From positions 4,311,501 to 4,375,500 of the forward strand of contig NZ_AP023360.1 in assembly GCF_018326265.1 (NCBI RefSeq): 64,000 nt of DNA, given 5' to 3'. Origin of the DNA: Catellatospora sp. IY07-71 (lineage in GTDB: Bacteria > Actinomycetota > Actinomycetes > Mycobacteriales > Micromonosporaceae). Shown here piece by piece: positions 58,154-64,000 of this stretch; position 1 is the first letter of the stretch; every line of letters starts with the position of its first letter. The position numbers and the translations under genes were made by a program. Below the pieces are notes generated by a model. The model worked only from the letters and a program-made list of their open reading frames with translations, made no database searches and was not told the origin of the DNA.

Positions 58154-58978
58154 ATGGCGGCAGACAGCGGTTACCTGAAGGTCATGTCCTGGAACCTCTG
58201 GCTGGCCGGCGGCTGCGTCGACGACGCCCGCCCCAAGCAGCTGGCGTTCCTGCGCGAGCACGCGCCGGACGTCGTCGGGCTCCAGGAGACGCTCGGCTAC
58301 GCCGCGCGCGAGCTGGCCGAGGAGCTGGGCTGGTCCTATCAGCAGGGCGGCAGCTGCGGCCTCGTCTCCCCGCACCCGATCGTCGAGCGCTACGGCGACG
58401 AGCAGATGTGGGGCGTGGGCGCCCGGCTGCGCCTGCCCGGCGGTGACGAGCTGGTGGCCTGGAGCGCCCACCTCAACTACGACCCGTACGGACCGTACGA
58501 CTACCACCTGGCCGGGATGCGCGTGCCCGAGGTGCTGGCCCGCGAGGCCGACTCGGGCCGGCCCGCCCAGATGGACGAGATCCTCGCCGCGATGCGCCCG
58601 GCACTGGCCGAGCCGGGCCTGCCGGTGCTGCTGACCGGCGACTTCAACGTGCCGTCCCACCTGGACTGGCCCGAGCTGCCCTGGCAGGTCAGCGTCGCGG
58701 TCGAGCAGGCCGGGCTGCGCGACTCCTACCGTGTGGCCCATCCGGACCCGGTGGCCGCGCCCGGCCACACCTGGTCGCCGCTGAACCCGTGGCACCAGCA
58801 GCAGCCGGGCATCCCCGAGCCGCAGGACCGGATCGACTTCGTCCACTTCGCCGGGCCCCTGCGCGTGGTGACGTCGGATACGGTCGGAGTGGGCCGGCCG
58901 CGGCCCATGCCCCACCACGCGGACAATGACTGGACCTCGGACCACTGGGCGGTGCTCAGCACCTTCGCGCGGGAGTAG
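58154..58978 (+). CDS. endonuclease/exonuclease/phosphatase family protein
   Basis: This 274-residue protein has the metal-dependent EEP fold. The marks are MSWNLW (Asn14), GLQET (Glu45), TGDFNVPS (Asp163, Asn165) and SDHWAV (Asp263, His264). It hydrolyses phosphodiester or phosphomonoester bonds; DNA, lipid or nucleotide substrates are all possible. There is no signal peptide. The ATG at 58154 is preceded by GGGGAGAG. The HAD gene follows directly. Confidence 0.87.
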   Translation: MAADSGYLKVMSWNLWLAGGCVDDARPKQLAFLREHAPDVVGLQETLGYAARELAEELGWSYQQGGSCGLVSPHPIVERYGDEQMWGVGARLRLPGGDELVAWSAHLNYDPYGPYDYHLAGMRVPEVLAREADSGRPAQMDEILAAMRPALAEPGLPVLLTGDFNVPSHLDWPELPWQVSVAVEQAGLRDSYRVAHPDPVAAPGHTWSPLNPWHQQQPGIPEPQDRIDFVHFAGPLRVVTSDTVGVGRPRPMPHHADNDWTSDHWAVLSTFARE

Positions 58979-58980
58979 TG

Positions 58981-59634
58981 ATGATCGACCTCGGCAGGTA
59001 CGACGCGGTACTGCTGGACATGGACGGCACGCTCGTCGACACCGAGTCGCTGTGGGTACAGGCCGTGGTCGAGGTCGCCACCGGCCTCGGCGCCGCCCCG
59101 CTGGACGAGTCGCGGCTCATCGGCGGCACCGTCGCGAGCATCGTCACCGTCGTGGGCGCCGCCCTCGGCGGCCGGGTGGCGGCGGCCGAGCTGACCGTCC
59201 TGATCGACGAGGGCGTCAAGCGCAAGGTGGCCCAGGTCGGCATCCTGCTCCGGCCCGGCGCCCGCACGCTGCTGGACGGCCTGATCGCCGCCGGTATGCC
59301 GTGCGCGCTGGTCACCTCGTCGGGCCGGGCCGACACCGAGCTGATCCTCGACGTGCTCGGCCGGGACGCGTTCGCGTACACGGTCACCGCCGACGACGTG
59401 CCCCGCCACAAACCGGACCCGCTGCCGTACGCCACCGCGGCGGCGCTGCTCGGCGCCGATCCGTCACGCTGCGTCGCCGTCGAGGACTCCCTCGCGGGCC
59501 TGGCCGCCGCCGAGGCCGCCGGCTGCGCCACCATCGCCGTGCCGCATCTGCAGCCCGTCCCGCCCGCGCCCGGCCGCCTCGTGCTGACGAGCCTGGAGCA
59601 GATCCGCGTGACCTCGGCTAAGGTGACGCGATGA
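58981..59634 (+). CDS. HAD hydrolase, beta-phosphoglucomutase-like
   Basis: This 217-residue HAD phosphatase has Asp13 and Asp15 in LLDMDGTLVD, the Ser/Thr motif LVTSSGRADTE, and the Lys in DDVPRHKPDPLPY. The acidic motif VEDSLAGL follows. A helical cap sits between motifs 1 and 2, as in subfamily I sugar phosphatases. The stop overlaps the PfkB kinase start by four bases (ATGA), so the two may act on one sugar phosphate pathway. The ATG at 58981 is used rather than the GTG just before. Confidence 0.9.
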   Translation: MIDLGRYDAVLLDMDGTLVDTESLWVQAVVEVATGLGAAPLDESRLIGGTVASIVTVVGAALGGRVAAAELTVLIDEGVKRKVAQVGILLRPGARTLLDGLIAAGMPCALVTSSGRADTELILDVLGRDAFAYTVTADDVPRHKPDPLPYATAAALLGADPSRCVAVEDSLAGLAAAEAAGCATIAVPHLQPVPPAPGRLVLTSLEQIRVTSAKVTR

Positions 59635-60554
59635 TCCTCACCGTCACCCCCAACGCCGCCCTGGACGTCACGTACCAGGTGGACAGTCTCACCCCGTACG
59701 CGACGCACCGCGTCTCGGCGGTGGCGGAACGGGCCGGTGGCAAGGGGGTCAACGTCGCCCGGGTGCTGCACAGCCTCGGTGAGCCGGTGCTCGCCACCGG
59801 GCTGGCCGGCGGGCCGACCGGCGTACGGCTGCGCGAGCTGCTCGCCGCCGACACCGTCGCCGAGGCGTTCCTGCCCGTCGCCGGGGACGCGCGGCGCACC
59901 GTCGTGGTCGCCGACCGGGCCGACGCCACGGGCTTCTGGGAGCCCGGCCCGATCGTCACCGCCGCCGAGTGGTCGGCGTTCACCGCGCACTTCGCCTCGC
60001 TGCTGCAGGGCGTGCGGGTGGTCGTGCTGTCCGGCTCGCTGCCGCCGGGCGTGCCCGCGACCGCGTACGCCGAGCTGCTCGCACTCGCCCACGCGGCCGG
60101 TGCGGCGACCATCCTGGACGCCGACGGCGACCCGCTGCGCCAGGGCCTGCGCGTGCAGCCCGCCCTGGTCAAGCCGAACGCGGCCGAGCTGCACGCGCTC
60201 ACCGGCGTACGCGTCGACGGGCCCGACGCCGCCCGCCGCGCCGTCGAGACGCTGCGCGAACTCGGCGCGGGCGATGTCGTGGCCTCGCTGGGCGGGGGCG
60301 GCCTGGTCGCCGTCTGCGCCGACGGGGTGTGGCGGGCCCGGCTGCCCGAGCCGCTCGACGGCAACCCCACCGGGGCGGGCGACGCCTGCGTCGCGGCGCT
60401 GGCCCGCGGCCTGCTCGCCGGGCAGCCCTGGCCCGAGCGGCTGCGCGACGCCGTCGCCCTGTCCGCCGCGGCCGTGCTCCACCCGGTCGCCGGCACCGTC
60501 GACGTGGACACCTTCCACCGCCTGCGCGCCGAGGTCATCGTCGAGCCCTGCTGA
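59631..60554 (+). CDS. 1-phosphofructokinase-type PfkB kinase
   Basis: This 307-residue sugar kinase has the PfkB marks: GGKGVNVARVL in the N-terminal half and GNPTGAGDACVAAL with catalytic Asp251. TVTPNAALDVTY at the N-terminus is typical of 1-phosphofructokinase, tagatose-6-phosphate kinase and related members. The substrate is not clear; fruK-type is likely but no fructose PTS gene is here. It overlaps the HAD gene, so both may be in one small pathway. It acts in the cytosol with ATP. Confidence 0.88.
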   Translation: MILTVTPNAALDVTYQVDSLTPYATHRVSAVAERAGGKGVNVARVLHSLGEPVLATGLAGGPTGVRLRELLAADTVAEAFLPVAGDARRTVVVADRADATGFWEPGPIVTAAEWSAFTAHFASLLQGVRVVVLSGSLPPGVPATAYAELLALAHAAGAATILDADGDPLRQGLRVQPALVKPNAAELHALTGVRVDGPDAARRAVETLRELGAGDVVASLGGGGLVAVCADGVWRARLPEPLDGNPTGAGDACVAALARGLLAGQPWPERLRDAVALSAAAVLHPVAGTVDVDTFHRLRAEVIVEPC

Positions 60555-60665
60555 GCCGCGGACACGACAGCGCACGCCGTCCGGGGCGAGGCGTGCTCGG
60601 CACAGCCGCACCGTTGCCTCAGAACCAACGCGACGGATGGCTCGGCCCGGTCCTACCATGGCGAC

Positions 60666-61082
60666 GTGAACCGGCGCCGTGCCAAGAAACTCGCCCGCCG
60701 GCTGGTGATCGCCGGCCTGACCGGCGATACAGCCGCCGCGGCCAGGCTGCTGCGCGCCGGAGCCGATCCGGACCGGCCCAACGCCGAGGGCACGACCCCG
60801 CTTTACCAGGCGTCCGTGCACGGTGTGGCGCCGATCGTCGCGCTGCTGCTCGCGGCGGGCGCGACACCGGATCTGGAGAGCGGGCACGGCCCCGAGGGCA
60901 CCCCCCTTTGCGCCGCGGCCCTCTGGGCGCACGACGACGTGGTACGTGAGCTGCTCGCCCACGGCGCGGACCCGGACCTGCGCGAGGACGGCGGGACCGG
61001 CCACACCCCGCTGGATTGGGCACGCCACTTCGGCCACACGGAAACGGTCCGGCTCCTGGAGGCCGCCCGCCGCCCTGGCTGA
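60666..61082 (+). CDS. ankyrin repeat protein
   Basis: This 138-residue protein has three to four ankyrin repeats (TAAAARLLRAGADPDRPNAEGTTPLYQASVHG, then IVALLLAAGATPDLE...GTPLCAAALWAHDDVVRELLAHGADPDLRED). The N-terminus is basic. It has no signal peptide and probably binds another protein. The GTG at 60666 has no clear ribosome site. It follows the kinase by 111 bases and ends before a family A palindrome. Confidence 0.87.
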   Translation: MNRRRAKKLARRLVIAGLTGDTAAAARLLRAGADPDRPNAEGTTPLYQASVHGVAPIVALLLAAGATPDLESGHGPEGTPLCAAALWAHDDVVRELLAHGADPDLREDGGTGHTPLDWARHFGHTETVRLLEAARRPG

Positions 61083-61213
61083 CCACGGCCCACCCCCGGC
61101 CACACGACCGCACCGTACGTCCCCACGGCCGCACCGCACGGCCGCCCCGCACCGTGCCGCACTGCGCGGCTCCGCGCCGACGGGACGTGCGGAGTGGCCA
61201 GCGGCGCGGCCAA

Positions 61214-61274
61214 GATCGCGAGTTCGTGTCAAGATCTACGGTCTGACCGCAGATCTTGACACGAGACGCTGATC
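61214..61274. repeat. palindromic intergenic repeat, family A copy 5
   Basis: Arm 61214-61237 and arm 61251-61274 pair perfectly over the inner 14 bases (TCGTGTCAAGATCT) and the outer GATC, with a diverged middle. It lies between the convergent ankyrin gene and the hypothetical gene at 61302. Confidence 0.7.
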
Positions 61275-61301
61275 ATCCCGCCGCGACGAGACCTGGCGCC
61301 C

Positions 61302-61730
61302 TCAGCGGGCGGACACCTCGGCCAGCATCGCGGCGACGTGCGGGTCGCCGCCGTCCTGCGTGAGGTCGTCGGCGAACACGGCGATCGCCTGCTCGTCCTC
61401 GCCCAGTTCGGCGCGCAGCGCCTGCCACGCCCACAGGTTCGGGTGCGGGATCGAGGTGCACGCGTTGGCGGGGGCCAGCATCGCGATCGCCCGGTCCAGC
61501 CCGGCGGGGGAGAGGCGGTATGACGCCGGGCCGCTGACGTGGCCGACGACCGTGCCCAGCACCACGGCCGGCAGGAAGCCGTCGCCGGCGGCGATCCGCG
61601 CGAACTCGGGCCTGCCCGCGACCAGCCGTGCGATGCCGAACGCGGCCGGGCGCCGCCAGCCGGGCACCGCCGCCTCGAACCGCTCCCGCGCCGCGTCGAG
61701 TTCCGCCACCGTGCTCCACTGCTCGCTCAT
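61302..61730 (-). CDS. hypothetical protein
   Basis: This 142-residue protein is not recognised. It reads VAELDAARERFEAAVPGW, then a hydrophobic central part (DGFLPAVVLGTVVGHVSGPASYRLS) and SIPHPNLWAWQALRAELGEDEQAIAVFADDL. It has no signal peptide. The ATG at 61730 has GAGCAG upstream. It follows the 2H phosphoesterase by seven bases on the same strand, so it is probably co-transcribed. Confidence 0.75.
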   Translation of the reverse strand: MSEQWSTVAELDAARERFEAAVPGWRRPAAFGIARLVAGRPEFARIAAGDGFLPAVVLGTVVGHVSGPASYRLSPAGLDRAIAMLAPANACTSIPHPNLWAWQALRAELGEDEQAIAVFADDLTQDGGDPHVAAMLAEVSAR

Positions 61731-61737
61731 GGGCGGA

Positions 61738-62382
61738 TCATGGCACGCCCGCGCGGGCGAGCGGGATGCGGGCCACGGGGGTCCAGTGGTAGGAGGCCGT
61801 GCCGAGGTCCTGGGTGACGTCGAGCAGGTGCACGGCGCGGACGGTGAGGGCGGCGTGGCTGGGGCGGACCTGCTGGCGCAGGGCGGCCTGGACCCGGCCG
61901 GAGTCGCCGGTGCCCGTGGCGTAGGCGAGGGTCAGGTGGCCGGGCATCGCCTCGTACGCGACCGCCTCCGAGCCGAGCACGTCGGAGATCGCGCCCCGGC
62001 AGCGGGCGTGCACCGTGTGCAGCGGCTGTCCGGGCAGGTCACCGTCGAGATCGGCCAGTACGACGGTGACGCTGGCCAGCGGCGATCCGGCGGTGAGGGT
62101 GAACGCGGGCAGGTCCGCGAGCGCCTCGGTGAGCCGATCGGTGAGCTCGGCGCGTTCGCCGGGGCCGATCTCGGCGGCGGGGATGCCCATCACCGGCTGG
62201 ACCGTGACGTGCAGCCACGGGTCGGGCACCGGCGCGAGGAACGGGAACGGCGCCATCGCCGCCCGGCAGCCCCGCACCAGCCGGGCCAGGTCACCGTCGT
62301 GCGCGAGGTCCGGGAGCAGGTACACGTGCAGCCGGGTCCAGCCTGGGGGCCAGACACGCCCGCCGGTCAGGAAGGGCTTCAC
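61738..62382 (-). CDS. 2H phosphoesterase (2'-5' RNA ligase-like)
   Basis: This 214-residue protein has both HxT motifs of the 2H fold: WLHVTVQP and GHLTLAYA. These residues act on 2',3'-cyclic phosphates or similar bonds in RNA or nucleotides. The GTG at 62382 overlaps the stop of the VOC gene by four bases. There is no signal peptide. The exact substrate is unknown. The gene is in a three-gene unit with the hypothetical protein and the VOC protein. Confidence 0.88.
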   Translation of the reverse strand: MKPFLTGGRVWPPGWTRLHVYLLPDLAHDGDLARLVRGCRAAMAPFPFLAPVPDPWLHVTVQPVMGIPAAEIGPGERAELTDRLTEALADLPAFTLTAGSPLASVTVVLADLDGDLPGQPLHTVHARCRGAISDVLGSEAVAYEAMPGHLTLAYATGTGDSGRVQAALRQQVRPSHAALTVRAVHLLDVTQDLGTASYHWTPVARIPLARAGVP

Positions 62383-62747
62383 TTCCCGCGCGGCGGCTGC
62401 CACAGCTCGAAGCGGTTGTCCTCGGCGTCGTACGCCCAGCCGAACCGCCCGAACTCCCCGTCCTCGACCTCGTCGGCGACCTTGACCCCCGCCTCGCGCA
62501 GCTGCGCCAGCATGGCGTCCAGATCGTCCACCCGAAAATTGATCATGTATGGCTGCTCGCGCGGCCCGAGGTAGTCGGAGTCCTGCTCGAGGATCGACCA
62601 GGCCGTCGTGCCGCCCGCGTGCCAGCGGAAGGTGTGCCCACCCCATTCGCTCACGTCGATGCCGAGATGCTCGGCGTACCAGGCCCGCAGGGCTACGGCA
62701 TCGCGGGCGCGGAGGAACACCCCGCCGATTCCGGTCACTCGCTGCAT
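62379..62747 (-). CDS. VOC superfamily (glyoxalase-like) protein
   Basis: This 122-residue protein has the paired beta-alpha-beta-beta-beta fold of the vicinal oxygen chelate family. The marks are GGVFLRARDAVALRAWYAEHLGI, INFRVDDLDAMLAQLREAGV and AYDAEDNRFELWQPP. The glutamate in FELWQ is a usual metal ligand. Glyoxalase, dioxygenase and antibiotic-binding members share this fold. The ATG at 62747 has CAGAAT six bases upstream and no ribosome site, so a leaderless start is possible. It leads the three-gene unit. Confidence 0.85.
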   Translation of the reverse strand: MQRVTGIGGVFLRARDAVALRAWYAEHLGIDVSEWGGHTFRWHAGGTTAWSILEQDSDYLGPREQPYMINFRVDDLDAMLAQLREAGVKVADEVEDGEFGRFGWAYDAEDNRFELWQPPRGK

Positions 62748-62821
62748 TCGGACATTCTGACATGAAAGTCCGGAGACCGCCGGACCTTGGCGGGCGGGCC
62801 CGGCGGGAGCATGATGCTGGC

Positions 62822-64000
62822 ATGCTCTCATCGATGATCGACGGCGTCCCGGTGCCCGGCGGCGCGCGCGTGCAGGACAGCCGCAACCCGGCCGACCTCG
62901 CCGACGTGGTCGGGCAGGTCGCGCTGGCCGACGCGGACACCGTGACGGCCGCCGCCCGCTCGGCGCACGCCGCGCAGCGGGCCTGGGCGGATGTGCCCGC
63001 GCCGGTGCGCGGCCAGGTGATCGCGAACATCGGCGCGCTGGTCGAGGCGAACGCCGAGGCGCTGGCGCGGCTGGTCACCCGCGAGATCGGCAAGCCGCTG
63101 GCCGAATCCCGGGGCGAGGTGCAGGAGATCGTCGACACCTGCCGCTTCTTCCTCGGCGAGGGGCGGCGCCTGTACGGCCAGACGGTGCCCTCGGAGATGC
63201 CCGACAAGCAGCTGTTCACCTTCCGCGAGCCGGTCGGCACCGCCATGATCATCACGGCGGGCAACTTCCCGGTCGCCGTACCCTCCTGGTATCTGGTGCC
63301 CGCGCTGCTGTGCGGCAACACCGTGGTGTGGAAGCCCGCCGCGTACGCCGCCGCCGGCGCGGATGCGCTCTACCAGCTGTTCGTCCGGGGTGGCCTGCCC
63401 GCCGGGGTGCTCAACCTGGTGCAGGCCGACGGCCCCGAGACCTTCGCCGGGCTGTCCGCCGCGCTGGACGCGGGCCTGGTGCATAAGGTCGGTTTCACCG
63501 GCTCGACCGAGGTGGGCCGCGCGATCGGCGAGCTGTGCGGGCGCCACCTGCAGAGCCCCTGCCTGGAGCTGGGCGGCAAGAACCCGATGGTGGTCACCGA
63601 GGACGCCGACCTGGACCTGGCGGTAGAGGGCGCGCTGTTCGCCGGGTTCGGCACCGCGGGCCAGCGCTGCACCTCGCTGGGCACGGTGCTCGTGCACGAG
63701 TCGGTGCACGGCGAGTTCCTGCGCCGCTTCGCCGCGGCGACCGCCGCCGCCGCGATCGGCGACCCGACCCGCGAGGTGCTGTACGGGCCGCTGCTGGACG
63801 AGCGCTTCGCCACCTCGTACGAGAAGTATCTGGGCTGGATCGAGGGCGGGCACCGGGTGCTCGGCGCGACCGGCCGGATCACCCCGGACAACCCGCGCGC
63901 CGGGTTCGTCGGCGACCCGTCGACCGGGCTCTTCTACCACCCGGTCATCGTGGACGGGGTGCGTCCCGGCGACGCCCTGTTCGACAACGAGACGTTCGGC
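62822..64000 (+). CDS. aldehyde dehydrogenase, truncated by the window end
   Basis: This is the first 393 residues of an NAD(P)-dependent aldehyde dehydrogenase; the frame is open at the right edge. The catalytic pair is present: Glu249 in LELGGKN and Cys283 in GTAGQRCTSLG, 34 residues apart as in the family. The NAD site has NFPVAVPSW, VVWKPAAYAA and GFTGSTEVG. It resembles the ALDH7/piperideine-carboxylate dehydrogenase branch. The ATG at 62822 is used; ATG 62834 is possible. It is divergent from the VOC gene. Confidence 0.9.
   Translation, partial: MLSSMIDGVPVPGGARVQDSRNPADLADVVGQVALADADTVTAAARSAHAAQRAWADVPAPVRGQVIANIGALVEANAEALARLVTREIGKPLAESRGEVQEIVDTCRFFLGEGRRLYGQTVPSEMPDKQLFTFREPVGTAMIITAGNFPVAVPSWYLVPALLCGNTVVWKPAAYAAAGADALYQLFVRGGLPAGVLNLVQADGPETFAGLSAALDAGLVHKVGFTGSTEVGRAIGELCGRHLQSPCLELGGKNPMVVTEDADLDLAVEGALFAGFGTAGQRCTSLGTVLVHESVHGEFLRRFAAATAAAAIGDPTREVLYGPLLDERFATSYEKYLGWIEGGHRVLGATGRITPDNPRAGFVGDPSTGLFYHPVIVDGVRPGDALFDNETFG

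Overview
This window is high-GC actinobacterial chromosome. It is most likely from the family Micromonosporaceae (relatives of Micromonospora, Actinoplanes or Catellatospora). The evidence is very high third-position GC, frequent GTG starts, several apparently leaderless genes, an actinobacterial SigB-type signalling region, an HspR operator (HAIR) at lon, and a short AGGAAGGGCACCTTCT-type palindrome between genes that I associate with this family from memory. I see no rRNA, tRNA, CRISPR array, insertion sequence, prophage or plasmid origin. The last gene runs off the right edge.

Layout. 1-8 kb: a nitronate monooxygenase, a DUF6098/DUF427 pair, a small orphan protein, a repeat-rich non-coding stretch, and a very large secreted multidomain glycanase (probable GH87 alpha-1,3-glucanase). 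8-18.3 kb: a DUF899 protein, an aldo/keto reductase, then a glycerol/dihydroxyacetone block. HPr and DhaM lie on the minus strand; DhaK, DhaL, Enzyme I, GlpF, GlpK and GlpD on the plus strand. Glycerol would enter through GlpF and be processed by GlpK and GlpD, while dihydroxyacetone would be phosphorylated by DhaKL using phosphate relayed Enzyme I -> HPr -> DhaM. 18.3-29.2 kb: ClC channel, DUF5996 protein, ATPase, methyltransferase, cold-shock protein, HspR-controlled lon, a membrane protein with a histidine-repeat tail, a short threonyl-tRNA synthetase behind a Thr-codon leader peptide, a DUF1992 protein and arginine deiminase.

29.4-36 kb: two secreted cell-wall hydrolases (a GH25 muramidase and an NlpC/P60-like protein) that share a C-terminal array of GDWDGNG-type repeats, several small proteins, and a HAD phosphatase-GT9 glycosyltransferase fusion. 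36-48.6 kb: a dense signalling island. It holds a MEDS-ATPase anti-sigma-type protein, a GAF-PP2C phosphatase, a 1469-residue hybrid histidine kinase with eight tandem HAMP units resembling fungal Nik1 kinases, a response regulator, an ANTAR-GAF-PAS-PP2C protein, a STAS antagonist, a STAS-like/HATPase anti-sigma kinase and a SigB/F-type sigma factor. Together these look like a partner-switching stress circuit.

48.6-64 kb: argS, a DUF305 lipoprotein, a methyltransferase, an AI-2E-type exporter, an NAD-dependent epimerase, a YihY membrane protein, an MFS exporter divergent from an ArsR/SRPBCC pair, an endonuclease/exonuclease/phosphatase-fold protein, a HAD phosphatase overlapping a PfkB sugar kinase, an ankyrin protein, a three-gene minus-strand run (hypothetical, 2H phosphoesterase, VOC protein) and a truncated aldehyde dehydrogenase.

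Convergent gene ends are often marked by long palindromes. One family has arms of the type GATCGCGG-TTCGTGTC, the other of the type AGGAAGGGCACCTTCT; both are good candidates for terminator-like mobile or selfish repeats. The most novel-looking items are the Thr leader attenuator before a short ThrRS, the near-identical HAMP repeats, the HAD-GT9 fusion, the shared GDWDG repeat tails, and a repeat that supplies the last codons of HPr.
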